A stretch of DNA of 64,000 nt from Bacteroidales bacterium. Its GTDB lineage: Bacteria > Bacteroidota > Bacteroidia > Bacteroidales > Lentimicrobiaceae. The stretch's first letter is position 1. Each line of letters begins with the position of its first letter. Shown here piece after piece: positions 10,967 to 19,379 of this stretch. Location: assembly GCA_016705005.1 (NCBI GenBank), contig JADIZB010000017.1:1-64000 (forward strand). Reading direction: 5' to 3'. The notes under the pieces were generated by a model that saw nothing but the letters and a program-made list of their open reading frames with translations, did not search any database and was not told the DNA's origin. Made by a program: the position numbers and the translations under genes.

Positions 10967-11094
10967 AGGATGTCAGATATCAGATGTCGGATGTCAGATG
11001 TCAGAGGTCAAATTTCCGTTGTCAACTTATCCCATTTATCCATCTCCCAATTAACCTTTTAGACATTAGAAATTAGACATTAGAAATTAAACAC
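10967..11094. repeat. Short direct repeats in spacer (TCAGATGTC and ACATTAGAAATTAG units)
   Basis: At 10967-11008 the unit [GC]ATGTCAGAT[AG]TC recurs about four times; at about 11063-11094 the unit ATTAGACATTAGAA recurs twice. Period is 9-14 bases. These are low-complexity intergenic repeats, not a CRISPR array: units touch and there are no spacers. Confidence 0.5.
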
Positions 11095-11487
11095 CACCCT
11101 TTGCATCAGTTCAGCTTTGAGGCTCTGGGAAACCGGACAGATTTTGGCACACTGGCGGATTATCTGTTTTTCGCGTTTGGTGTAGTTGTTTGGCGGGAAA
11201 TCAAGTTCAACAATGATTTCACTTACCCTGCGCGGGTCTGAAGCCATGATCTTGGTCACCCTTGCTTTGGTTCCATCGATGCTGAATCCATTGGTGTTGC
11301 CGGCAATGCCCATGATTGTCATCATACAAAGACCCAGCGATGAGGCCAGCAGGTCGGTGGGCGAAAAGGCCGATCCTTTGCCGTTGTTGTCGACCGGGGC
11401 ATCGGTTATAAAGGTCTGCCCCGATTTAACATGTGTTGCACGTATCTGCAGATCTCCGATATACTCAAGCTCAGAAGTAATGGTCAT
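11080..11487 (-). CDS. OsmC family peroxide-reducing / redox protein
   Basis: 135 residues from ATG at 11487 (MTITSELEYIGDLQIRATHVKSG), the standard OsmC length. The two redox cysteines are in the expected places: SLGLCMMTIMGIAGN and RQCAKICPVSQSL. The domain order (short N-terminal beta-sheet, SAFSPTDLLASSLG helix, C-terminal CPV motif) fits the YhfA-like branch. Expected role: thiol-dependent reduction of organic hydroperoxides in the cytoplasm. The frame is open further upstream to 11763, but those residues overlap the next gene and lack similarity to the family. A TACCTTTG -7-like box lies at 11505-11512, just upstream. Confidence 0.88.
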   Translation of the reverse strand: MTITSELEYIGDLQIRATHVKSGQTFITDAPVDNNGKGSAFSPTDLLASSLGLCMMTIMGIAGNTNGFSIDGTKARVTKIMASDPRRVSEIIVELDFPPNNYTKREKQIIRQCAKICPVSQSLKAELMQRVVFNF

Positions 11488-11521
11488 TGGTTTTGTATTT
11501 GGTACAAAGGTAATATAAAAC

Positions 11522-11543
11522 AAAAAACCCCGCCGAAGCAGGG
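11522..11543 (-). terminator. Rho-independent terminator of the small secreted protein gene
   Basis: On the minus strand: CCCTGC-TTCG-GCGGGG followed by TTTTTT. Six-pair stem with one G-T pair and a stable TTCG tetraloop. It lies 20 bases after the stop of the gene at 11564-11842 and separates it from osmC-like. Confidence 0.85.
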
Positions 11544-11563
11544 TCTTTATAAGAAGGGTCAGT

Positions 11564-11842
11564 TTATTTGGTTTCAGGAGCGGCAGTGGCTTCGGCAGAT
11601 GTTGCTTTTTTGCTTCCGCAATCACCTGAAGCTTTGGCAGATTTGTCGCTACAGGAAGAAGTACAGGATGACGATTTCTTGTCAGACTTCTTATCTTTTT
11701 TTGTTCCGTCTGTCTTTGGATCCTTGTCATTGCTGTAGAATGCCTTGTATAAACCGGAATCACCGGTCATTGCCTGAAGGCTGGTTCCACTCATTGAAAA
11801 AATAAAGGCGATGGTGAAGAATGCTATGATTACTTTTTTCAT
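11564..11842 (-). CDS. Small secreted Lys/Ser/Cys-rich protein, unknown function
   Basis: 92 residues. A clear signal peptide (MKKVIIAFFTIAFIFSMSGTSLQA) is followed by a short acidic and aromatic stretch (GLYKAFYSNDKDP), then a low-complexity tail of Lys, Ser and Asp with three cysteines (SSSCTSSC, SGDCGSK) and an Ala/Thr-rich end. No family recognised. It has its own promoter-like box (TACCTTTG at 11865-11872) and its own terminator (11522-11543), so it is expressed as a single gene. Cysteines could form disulfides outside the cell or bind metal; this is inference. Confidence 0.65.
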   Translation of the reverse strand: MKKVIIAFFTIAFIFSMSGTSLQAMTGDSGLYKAFYSNDKDPKTDGTKKDKKSDKKSSSCTSSCSDKSAKASGDCGSKKATSAEATAAPETK

Positions 11843-11864
11843 GGATTTTTGTTTTGGTTCCTTA

Positions 11865-11872
11865 CAAAGGTA
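11865..11872 (-). promoter_or_regulatory. -7 box (TACCTTTG) of the small secreted protein gene
   Basis: Exact match to the Bacteroidota TAnnTTTG consensus, 23 bases before the start codon. A TTG lies about 17 bases further upstream, slightly closer than usual. Confidence 0.45.
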
Positions 11873-12130
11873 CGCCCGTAAGACAGGAACAATTGTTAAG
11901 AAGCCGTTAATAACTGTTAAGGCTTTGTTAAAAATCCGTGAGTGCTTTGTTACAATATAAAAACCACTGGCAGATCTGGAAAAGATGAGAACACTTATCG
12001 TATCAGGCAGGCCGGTGATGATAGGAAGAAACCAATATTTCCTGAAAATGGTTTGATACCGTCAATGCAGGGAGAATTGCCTTTTGGTTAATTTTACTGA
12101 TGGCCCTGAGCGTGAAGACGATGAATAGGT
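11873..12130. other. Divergent spacer before the two-component system
   Basis: No gene supported. A TAACTTTG box at 12131-12138 may be the -7 element for the histidine kinase gene and favours its start at 12154 over the upstream in-frame start at 12100. Confidence 0.35.
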
Positions 12131-12153
12131 TAACTTTGCAATTCCATTCTCGT

Positions 12154-13485
12154 ATGATGAAAAAGAAGACAATTGCCCTGCTTATTATACTAACCTCCCT
12201 TTCACTCACCGGCGTAATCCTGATTCAGCTGTATTGGGTCAGGAATGGTCTGGAACTTCAGCGGGAGCAGTTTGATAATAAGGTTAAGGTCACGCTGAAG
12301 AGCGTGGTAAACAGGATGTTTGATGAAAGGGACACGCTACCTGCCGATCCCTCTGTATGCGGTGAGCAATGTGACCACCGAACACTTCAGATTCTTTCAG
12401 CCATCAATCCTTCGCGTCTTGACTCACTGATGCATGAAGAATTCGGGGGAATGGAGATCACGCGCGAATATGCCTGGGGTGTTTACAATCCGTCAAGCCG
12501 GACCATTTACGCCGGTGATTCCGGAAAATTTAAATCCAGCCTGCTGGCAACCAACCATAGTGTTTCACTCTCGTGTCTTTACCGATCTGAACAGTTGATG
12601 CTCGGTGTTTATTTTCCCGGTGAAAGTGGTGTATTGTGGCGCAGGATCTTCCCCTGGCTGATCCTTTCTCTTTTCCTTCTGGCTGTAATGATCTCGGCAT
12701 TTACCTATATGATCTTCTCTTTTCTTAAGCAGAAAAAGCTTTCGGAGATGAAGACGGATTTTGTTAACAATATGACCCATGAGTTCAAGACCCCGATATC
12801 AACCATCTCGCTGGCCAGTGAGATGCTCCTGAATCCGAAAATCAATGAATCAGCCGAGAGAACCCGCAGGTATGCCCATATAATTTTCGATGAGAACCTC
12901 CGCCTGAAACACCAGGTAGAGCAAGTGCTCCAGATTGCCGTACTTGATAAAGGCGAGTTTCGTTTAAGGAAAAAGCAATTCGATGCCCATGAATCCATCC
13001 TGAGTTGTCTAAAAAGCTTTGAGCTGACTGTGCGTGATCAGGGCGGTTTTCTCAATTTCAAACCTGAAGCTGAGAACCACACATTATTCGCAGATGAGAA
13101 CCATTTTAAAAATATGGTCAACAATCTGCTCGATAATGCTGCCAAGTATTCACGGTCTTACCCTGAAATTCAGGTAGTCACCCGAAACAATAATGGTATG
13201 TTCGTTGTTGAAGTGCATGACAAGGGTGTTGGTATCAGTCCTGAGAACCAGAAACATATTTTCAGGAAGCTCTACAGGGTGCCAACCGGGAATGTGCATG
13301 ATGTTAAGGGCTTCGGACTCGGACTATATTATGTGATGACAATGGCAGAAGCTCATAAGGGATTTGTTAAAGTAAGCAGTGAACCCCGGAAGGGAAGTAT
13401 TTTTGAAATTCATTTGCCAACGGAGGCACAAACTGAACTAACGACCAAATTTGATGACCCTGAAAGCCAAGATATTGCTGGTTGA
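12154..13485 (+). CDS. Membrane sensor histidine kinase
   Basis: 443 residues from ATG at 12154 (MMKKKTIALLIILTSLSLTG). Two membrane segments (residues about 5-25 and 165-190) enclose a roughly 130-residue periplasmic sensor with CGEQCDHRT. Then HisKA with the phospho-acceptor in NNMTHEFKTPISTI, and HATPase_c with the N box NNLLDNAAKYS, G1 DKGVGIS and G2 GFGLGLYYV. It senses an unknown periplasmic signal and phosphorylates the response regulator encoded immediately downstream, whose start overlaps this gene by 32 bases, so the two are translationally coupled. The sensed ligand cannot be read from the sequence. Confidence 0.92.
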   Translation: MMKKKTIALLIILTSLSLTGVILIQLYWVRNGLELQREQFDNKVKVTLKSVVNRMFDERDTLPADPSVCGEQCDHRTLQILSAINPSRLDSLMHEEFGGMEITREYAWGVYNPSSRTIYAGDSGKFKSSLLATNHSVSLSCLYRSEQLMLGVYFPGESGVLWRRIFPWLILSLFLLAVMISAFTYMIFSFLKQKKLSEMKTDFVNNMTHEFKTPISTISLASEMLLNPKINESAERTRRYAHIIFDENLRLKHQVEQVLQIAVLDKGEFRLRKKQFDAHESILSCLKSFELTVRDQGGFLNFKPEAENHTLFADENHFKNMVNNLLDNAAKYSRSYPEIQVVTRNNNGMFVVEVHDKGVGISPENQKHIFRKLYRVPTGNVHDVKGFGLGLYYVMTMAEAHKGFVKVSSEPRKGSIFEIHLPTEAQTELTTKFDDPESQDIAG

Positions 13486-14149
13486 AGATGATCCTAACCT
13501 GAGTGCCGTATTGAGTGATTACCTCGAAATGCTTGAATATAGTACCACTCAGGCTGCCGACGGAGAGGAAGGATTATCAAAATTCAGTCAGGATAATTTC
13601 GACCTGTGTATTCTTGATGTGATGTTGCCGAAGAAGGATGGTTTCAGTCTGGCAAAGGATATTCGCGAGATCAATGAGCAGATTCCTGTTGTTTTCCTTA
13701 CAGCACGCGGGCAAAACGATGACCGGATAGCAGGATTCAGGGTCGGTTGTGATGATTACATCACCAAGCCATTCAGCAGTGAAGAACTGGCACTGCGTAT
13801 CGAAGCTATATTAAAAAGATGCATGAACCGCAATATGCGGTCTCAAAGCAGCATACTTGATATTGGAAGTTACAGGTTCGATTCGGTAAATCTGGTACTC
13901 AGGTTCAACAATGAGGAACAAAAACTGACCCCGAAAGAAGCTGCATTGTTAAAATTGCTCTGCAGTTACAGGAACAATCTTCTGCCTCGTGATACCGCAC
14001 TAAAGGAAATCTGGGGTGATTCCGATTATTTTATCGGCCGGAGCATGGATGTGTTTATCGCCCGCCTGAGAAAATACCTTCGCCACGATCCCTCAGTGGT
14101 CATCCAGAATGTGCATGGATCCGGCTTTAAGCTGGAAGTGAGGGAATAA
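13454..14149 (+). CDS. OmpR/PhoB-family response regulator
   Basis: 231 residues from ATG at 13454. Receiver domain with acidic pocket EDD, phospho-accepting Asp in CILDVMLPKKDG, the conserved Thr in FLTARG and Lys in DYITKPF. Then a winged-helix DNA-binding domain (LTPKEAALLKLLC ... GRSMDVFIARLRKYL ... NVHGSGFKLEV). It is phosphorylated by the kinase encoded just upstream and binds DNA as a dimer; targets are not visible. A TAACCAG/CTGGTTA hairpin overlaps the stop codon and may end the transcript. Confidence 0.93.
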   Translation: MTLKAKILLVEDDPNLSAVLSDYLEMLEYSTTQAADGEEGLSKFSQDNFDLCILDVMLPKKDGFSLAKDIREINEQIPVVFLTARGQNDDRIAGFRVGCDDYITKPFSSEELALRIEAILKRCMNRNMRSQSSILDIGSYRFDSVNLVLRFNNEEQKLTPKEAALLKLLCSYRNNLLPRDTALKEIWGDSDYFIGRSMDVFIARLRKYLRHDPSVVIQNVHGSGFKLEVRE

Positions 14150-14166
14150 CCAGGGCGCTCTGGTTA
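14147..14166 (+). terminator. Possible weak terminator after the response regulator
   Basis: Seven-pair stem TAACCAG / CTGGTTA with a six-base loop, starting in the stop codon and followed by TATT only. Weak. Confidence 0.3.
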
Positions 14167-14372
14167 TATTACACGGGAACAAAACTGAAGATTTCGGATC
14201 ATTCAATCAGGGTGTGTGCCGATAGCCATTGCTCTGCCAGATTGGTTTACACCGGTAATACAGGCCCGACCAACACCAAATTCTGGAATACCTTTCATAC
14301 AGGCAGGCCAGACCACCATCGCTATACCAAAAAAGAATCATTAGTTTTGCACTCATCGTAAAACATCATTCC
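14150..14372. other. Spacer upstream of the MazG-like gene
   Basis: No gene. A TAGTTTTG sequence at 14342-14349 fits the -7 consensus 24 bases before the GTG start of the next gene, but no -33 box is seen at the right distance. Confidence 0.35.
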
Positions 14373-14699
14373 GTGACAATAGCAGAAGCACAGATCCTGG
14401 TTGACAAGTGGATTAAAGAAAAAGGCGTTCGTTACTTTAGTGAACTGACCAATACAGCCCTACTGATGGAAGAGGTGGGGGAGGTGGCCCGTATCATGGC
14501 CAGAAGATATGGTGAACAATCTGAGAAAGAGTCCGACAAACATGCCGACCTGTCAGATGAAATGGCTGACGTTTTGTTTGTATTGATTTGTCTGGCAAAT
14601 CAGACCGGCATCAATCTGACAAAAGCATTTGAAAGAAATCTGGAGAAAAAATCACAGCGCGATGGAACAAGGCACCTCAACAATCCCAAACTGAAATAG
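14373..14699 (+). CDS. MazG-like nucleotide pyrophosphohydrolase
   Basis: 108 residues with a GTG start. The all-alpha NTP-PPase fold is shown by its metal-binding motifs EEVGEVARI and DEMADVLFVLICLA (the EExxE...ExxD pattern). It hydrolyses nucleoside triphosphates to monophosphate plus pyrophosphate, usually for clearing non-standard nucleotides. Only one MazG domain is present, as in the short members of the family. Substrate unknown. Confidence 0.88.
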   Translation: MTIAEAQILVDKWIKEKGVRYFSELTNTALLMEEVGEVARIMARRYGEQSEKESDKHADLSDEMADVLFVLICLANQTGINLTKAFERNLEKKSQRDGTRHLNNPKLK

Positions 14700-14717
14700 A
14701 CTGTAATTCTGCATAGG

Positions 14718-15545
14718 TCAGAAATCCAGCTTTTCTTCGAAATAATTCATAATTTTTCTGTGTTGAATATGCCTTTTTCCTGAAAAATTATTCATCAGTC
14801 TGAGATAGCGATGAAAGCCTGATATGTCTTTTTCACCGGCCTGATTGATAAACTTTTTAAGCATCTCTATAGCAACGACCTGATCGTGCCAATCACCCAG
14901 CAATTCGCTTACCTTGTCAAGTTTTTTAACCGTTAGGTTTAGCAGCAGCAGGTTCTGATCATCTTTGTCGAAAAGGCTGAGCAGGTAATGGCACTGTTTC
15001 AGTTTTCTCCTTATTTCATGCAGGTTCTCATCATGGGTCTGGTTCTGGCACATCGACCTGGAGGAATCCATCAGTTCGCTTACAAAAAGTATGATCTGCA
15101 GGTTAATGGCTTCGTCAGGTGAAGCCAGGATCAGGCCGGAAGCAATCTTCTGCATGTTTCTGAGTGCTTCTTCGGCATCCGTTTCGGCCAGGCATTTATT
15201 GAACTTTTTAATAGATTTTTGTTCTACCTTCTTCAGATACAATTGATACCCGCTGAAGGTTGCTCCGGTTTGTGAAATATAACCGGAAAGCAATTGCTGC
15301 TGAACCTGTGTGTCGCGTATTCTGCCAGATATCCTGAACAATTCCCTGATCTTCATTTCGTTTTCAACAGCAGCAAATTTGCCGGGAAACAAACGCTCCA
15401 GCAGAAGGTTAATAGCCCTCAGGCGTTTAACTGCTACCCTCATATCATGTACAGCCTCATTGTCAAACCCGGAAAGGGCCTGATTGAAATTTTCGAGAAA
15501 CAGGCTGCAGTGCTGTGAATAGTACCTGAGCAATTTTTCCTGCAT
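14718..15545 (-). CDS. CHAD domain protein
   Basis: 275 residues, all helical. The N-terminus (MQEKLLRYYSQHCSLFLENF) leads into the CHAD signature VHDMRVAVKRLRAINLLLERLFPG, followed by RELFRISGRIRDTQVQQQLL and, in the second half, LHEIRRKLKQCHYLLSLF and LLGDWHDQVVAIEMLKKF. CHAD proteins carry conserved His and basic residues that bind polyphosphate. No CYTH domain is fused. It converges with the MazG-like gene 18 bases away. Confidence 0.88.
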   Translation of the reverse strand: MQEKLLRYYSQHCSLFLENFNQALSGFDNEAVHDMRVAVKRLRAINLLLERLFPGKFAAVENEMKIRELFRISGRIRDTQVQQQLLSGYISQTGATFSGYQLYLKKVEQKSIKKFNKCLAETDAEEALRNMQKIASGLILASPDEAINLQIILFVSELMDSSRSMCQNQTHDENLHEIRRKLKQCHYLLSLFDKDDQNLLLLNLTVKKLDKVSELLGDWHDQVVAIEMLKKFINQAGEKDISGFHRYLRLMNNFSGKRHIQHRKIMNYFEEKLDF

Positions 15546-15626
15546 AAGGGGTTGTGGAATATTGTGCTAATTTATAAAGCATTGGTTAAGAATCCGAACA
15601 GACAATGTAAAAGTTATCAGGTTTCT

Positions 15627-15660
15627 TTTGACAGTATTTCCTTTCTTTTTGTTACTTTCG
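15627..15660 (+). promoter_or_regulatory. Promoter of the DUF5686 gene
   Basis: TTTG at 15627-15630, 22 bases, then TACTTTCG at 15653-15660 (seven of eight positions of TAnnTTTG). It lies 38 bases before the ATG at 15699. Confidence 0.5.
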
Positions 15661-15698
15661 ATACCGTAAATGGGTCAATAATACTATAGCTTTCCGAT

Positions 15699-18128
15699 AT
15701 GTCAAGGTTGTTTAGCTTCATCTGGATGCTTTGCTTTCCCCTCACGCTGATTTCTCAGGAATTTAATGTCAGCGGCCGTGTTTGCGATTCTGCTACCCTC
15801 GAACCCCTTGCTTTTGTTAATATTGTCATCAACAACGGTCGCCAGGGAGGCGTTTCTGATATTGACGGCCGTTTCAATCTCAGATCCGATGCTGCCATCG
15901 AAACACTTGGGTTCAGTTACGTCGGCTATAACAAACTGGTATTGCCGGTTGATAAAAGCTCTTCAGGTTTGCAGGTGAAGCTTACGCGTTTCGAAACGGA
16001 ACTCAGTGAGGTGCTAATTCTGGCTGGTGAAAACCCTGCCCACCGGATTATCCGCAATGCGGTTGAGAACCGTAAACTCAATAACCCTTCGAATATACCT
16101 TCATACGCCTTTACATCGTATGATAAAATGATTTTTACCATCAATGCCGATTCCCTGAAGGGAGACGGAAGTACCCCGCTCGATTCATCCGACATGCGGT
16201 TATTGGAAGTAATTGAAAATCAGCACTTATTTATTATGGAGTCAGTTGCTGAACACAAATACCTTTATCCCGGCCGCAATCATGACAAAATCATAGCCAC
16301 CAGGGTTTCCGGGCTTAAAGACCCCTTGTTTGTTTTTCTGATCTCTCAGATGCAGTCGGCTTCTTTTTACGATGATCTGATTAGTATGGCCGGAACCAAT
16401 TACCTGAACCCGATAAGCCCGAATTCCGAGAAACTATATTTTTTTCACCTGAAAGATACAATCTACAGCGAAAAGTCAGGTGACACCACTTTTGTGATCG
16501 GCTACAAACCCAGACCCGGCAAGAATTTCGACGGGATGAAGGGATTGCTCTACATCAGTAATAACTTTTGGGCTATCCGGAATGTCATCGCTGAACCGGC
16601 TCGACCGAATGAGTCGTTCGATATGCGTATACAGCAGATGTATGAATTTATCGGTGGCCGGCAATGGTTTCCTGTGCAGTTGAATACCGAAGTTGTCTTC
16701 AACACCATCAACCTGAACAAATCAAAACCTGTTGGAATCGGGAAAAGTTACCGGCGTGACATCAACCTGGATGCTGAAGTGATTGGCCGTCAGTTGTCGA
16801 ATATAGCGGTTGAGATTACCCCTGAAGCCACCCGTCAGAACAAGTCTGTCTGGGACAAGTACCGGATTGATTCTCTAACGCAGCGCGAAATCAATACTTA
16901 CCACATCATTGACAGTCTTGGCAGTGCAAACAGTTTTGATTCAAAACTTAAGGGCTTGAGTGCCCTGCTGTCGGGTAAATTGCCCCTGGGTTATGTGGAT
17001 CTGGATTTGAACCGCATTCTCAGGTATAACGCTTATGAAGGCTTCTATCTTGGTCTGGGCCTGCACACCTCCGAACGGTTGACAAAAAGGGCATCGATCG
17101 GTGGGTATGCAGGCTATGGTTTTGCCGATAAGGATGTGAAATACGGTGCTGATCTGCTTATTAAGCTTGAACGCTATGGCAATGCAACATTAAAGGTCAG
17201 CTATGCATACGATCTTCTGGAGTCGGGGGGGACGGCATTTTTTGATGATAATATTTCCGTGTTCACTCCTGAAAATTACAGGAGGTTTTATGTTACCCGA
17301 ATGGATATCAGTGAAACTGCAGAAGCCATGATGGGATTCCGGATGTTCAGGTATCTTAAGGCAGGACTCGGCATCGCCCGGTCACACAAGAAGGCTTCCT
17401 ATGAATATGTTTTTCAGCACAGCCAGGACGATCCGTATGTTCTTACATCAGATCATACTTTCGGGAAACTGGTGGCTGGGATCAAGTTCGCCTGGGGGGA
17501 GAAGTTCATCAGGAGTTCAGAAAAGCAGGCTTCACTTGGAACCAGATTTCCTGTCATGTGGATACAATACACCGGAGGCAGGAAAGGCTTGTTGGACGGA
17601 CAGTTCAATTACGATCGTTTTGATTTGAAATTGACATATTCCTTTATAACGCGGCTTATCGGGAAAACGAGCATTCAACTGGCCGGCGGTCTCATCAATC
17701 ATGCGGCACCATGTTCTGAAATGTTCAACGGGCAAGGAAGCCGGGCTTCAACGATCTCGGTCTTTTCGCCGGGATCATTTGCCACCATGCGTACCGACGA
17801 ATTTTTAAACGATAAGTTTGGTGCGATCTTTCTTACCCACAATTTCGGCAATCTGTTATTCAGATCCGAAAACTTTGAACCTGAATTTGCCGTTGTACTC
17901 AATGCCGGAGTGGGCAGTCTCAAGGAACCCTGGCGACACCGCTTTACCTCTGATCCTGCTGTTTCGATGAAGGAGGGTTACTACGAAGGCGGTTTCCTGG
18001 TTAACAATCTGTTGAAGACATCCATTTCTGGACTAGGCTTCGGACTTTTCTGCAGGATGGGTCCATATAGCTTCGATGAATTTAAGAATAACCTGACATT
18101 CAAGCTGTCGCTAAGCTTCAATTTGTAG
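15699..18128 (+). CDS. DUF5686 outer-membrane protein with carboxypeptidase-like regulatory domain
   Basis: 809 residues. Signal peptide (MSRLFSFIWMLCFPLTLISQ), then a CarboxypepD_reg-like domain at about residues 22-105 (FNVSGRVCDSATLEPLAFVNIVI ... GGVSDIDGRFNL). The rest fits the DUF5686 family: ENPAHRIIRNAVENRKLNNP, SVAEHKYLYPGRN, and a C-terminal beta-barrel-like half rich in alternating aromatic strands, ending FKLSLSFNL, an outer-membrane insertion-type terminus. Found throughout Bacteroidota, role unclear; thought to act in envelope biogenesis. Single gene with its own promoter. Confidence 0.85.
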   Translation: MSRLFSFIWMLCFPLTLISQEFNVSGRVCDSATLEPLAFVNIVINNGRQGGVSDIDGRFNLRSDAAIETLGFSYVGYNKLVLPVDKSSSGLQVKLTRFETELSEVLILAGENPAHRIIRNAVENRKLNNPSNIPSYAFTSYDKMIFTINADSLKGDGSTPLDSSDMRLLEVIENQHLFIMESVAEHKYLYPGRNHDKIIATRVSGLKDPLFVFLISQMQSASFYDDLISMAGTNYLNPISPNSEKLYFFHLKDTIYSEKSGDTTFVIGYKPRPGKNFDGMKGLLYISNNFWAIRNVIAEPARPNESFDMRIQQMYEFIGGRQWFPVQLNTEVVFNTINLNKSKPVGIGKSYRRDINLDAEVIGRQLSNIAVEITPEATRQNKSVWDKYRIDSLTQREINTYHIIDSLGSANSFDSKLKGLSALLSGKLPLGYVDLDLNRILRYNAYEGFYLGLGLHTSERLTKRASIGGYAGYGFADKDVKYGADLLIKLERYGNATLKVSYAYDLLESGGTAFFDDNISVFTPENYRRFYVTRMDISETAEAMMGFRMFRYLKAGLGIARSHKKASYEYVFQHSQDDPYVLTSDHTFGKLVAGIKFAWGEKFIRSSEKQASLGTRFPVMWIQYTGGRKGLLDGQFNYDRFDLKLTYSFITRLIGKTSIQLAGGLINHAAPCSEMFNGQGSRASTISVFSPGSFATMRTDEFLNDKFGAIFLTHNFGNLLFRSENFEPEFAVVLNAGVGSLKEPWRHRFTSDPAVSMKEGYYEGGFLVNNLLKTSISGLGFGLFCRMGPYSFDEFKNNLTFKLSLSFNL

Positions 18129-18212
18129 CTAACCTTGCTTACTTTTACTAATTAGTGCGATGAATATCATAAGTGTACAAATGATTGATAATTTTGTCCA
18201 AATTCAAAGTTT

Positions 18213-19307
18213 ATGAACCGAACCGTCAGGACAATACTAAGCGTTGTCCTTGTAGTAATTGCCATGCTTTTTGTCTGGTATTTTTCCAATATTGTGTTTT
18301 ATATTCTTACAGCCGGTGTTATTTCGGTGATAGGCCGACCACTGGTTGATTTTCTGGATGAACTTAAATTGGGAAGATTCAGAATCCCCCATGTTTTCAG
18401 TGCGCTGATTACCCTTTTTCTGATGGTGCTTATTTTTGCCTCAGTATTCGGATTGTTTGTTCCCCTGATTGCCCAGCAGGCCAAGGTAATATCTTCCATA
18501 GATACTCAAGCCCTGACGAAGGCTTTCAGTGAGCCTATAGCAAGCCTTGACTATCTGCTTCATGAACTTTCTGTCCTGCAGCCGGGAACCGGTATACAGG
18601 ATGCAGTGATCGGCTGGCTTCATTCCATGGTGAGTATGGCTACCTTCGGTAATGTATTCAACTCACTGGTTGCCTTCACCGGTTCGTTCTTTATGGCAGT
18701 AGGCTCCATTTTATTCATCAGTTTCTTCTTCCTGAAGGATGAGCGCCTGCTATACGATTCTTTTTTACTGCTGGTTCCTGAAAAACATAATCCCGCAGCC
18801 ATCCGGATCATTGCCCAGACAAAGCGCCTGCTTACCCGTTATTTCCTTGGCCTGTGCATGGAGGTCGCCGCAATGGTGACCCTCATCACTCTCGGACTAA
18901 CCATCTTCGGGGTGCAGAATGCTCTCCTGCTTGGTTTTATCGGTGGACTGATGAACATCATCCCTTATCTAGGTCCATTGATCGGAGGGATCATCGGAAT
19001 TGTCATAGGTATTATTGGAAGTCTCTCGCTTGGGGCCTATACAGCCATCCTGCCTTTAAGCCTGACCATCCTTGCCGTTTTCACCGGTGCCAACCTGATC
19101 GACAACCTGCTGCTGCAGCCCGTCATCTATTCCAGCAGTGTCAAAGCGCATCCGATTGAGATATTCCTGGTCATCATCATTGCGGGAACATTGTTCGGCA
19201 TTATAGGCATGATCCTTGCTGTTCCGGCCTATACCGTTCTCAGGGTGATTCTCAGGGAGTTTTTCAGCGAAATGCGACTGGTGAAAAAATTAACAGAGAA
19301 CATGTGA
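18213..19307 (+). CDS. AI-2E family transporter (PerM/YdiK-like permease)
   Basis: 364 residues with about seven to eight membrane helices. N-terminal pair (TILSVVLVVIAMLFVWYFSN, VLIFASVFGLFVPLI), a soluble helical linker, then the conserved C-terminal part GLTIFGVQNALLLGFIGGLMNIIPYLGPLIGGIIGI, and ANLIDNLLLQPVIYSSSVKAHPIEIFLVIIIAG. The NIIPYLGP motif is diagnostic of the family. Substrate is uncertain; members act in autoinducer-2, sodium or peptide-linked transport. It ends at a very strong convergent terminator. Confidence 0.9.
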   Translation: MNRTVRTILSVVLVVIAMLFVWYFSNIVFYILTAGVISVIGRPLVDFLDELKLGRFRIPHVFSALITLFLMVLIFASVFGLFVPLIAQQAKVISSIDTQALTKAFSEPIASLDYLLHELSVLQPGTGIQDAVIGWLHSMVSMATFGNVFNSLVAFTGSFFMAVGSILFISFFFLKDERLLYDSFLLLVPEKHNPAAIRIIAQTKRLLTRYFLGLCMEVAAMVTLITLGLTIFGVQNALLLGFIGGLMNIIPYLGPLIGGIIGIVIGIIGSLSLGAYTAILPLSLTILAVFTGANLIDNLLLQPVIYSSSVKAHPIEIFLVIIIAGTLFGIIGMILAVPAYTVLRVILREFFSEMRLVKKLTENM

Positions 19308-19325
19308 CCGGTTTATCGGAACATA

Positions 19326-19364
19326 AAAGCAGGAGGGGTGGAATATTTCCGCCCCTCCTGCTTT
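19326..19364. terminator. Strong bidirectional terminator
   Basis: 18-pair hairpin: AAAGCAGGAGGGGTGGAA, loop TAT, TTCCGCCCCTCCTGCTTT, with one G-T pair. Lies between the AI-2E permease (plus) and the first giant gene (minus), so it can serve both. Confidence 0.85.
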
Positions 19365-19379
19365 CCGGGTACAATCGGT

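Noticed and set aside
10967..11094. Possible CRISPR-like array
   Set aside because: Units of 9-14 bases touch each other with no spacers and no cas genes are present.
11488..11763. N-terminal extension of the OsmC protein
   Set aside because: The extra 92 residues overlap another gene and its terminator and have no OsmC similarity; the ATG at 11487 gives the family length.
12100..12153. Upstream start of the histidine kinase
   Set aside because: It would place a non-hydrophobic stretch before the first membrane helix and a promoter-like box inside the gene.
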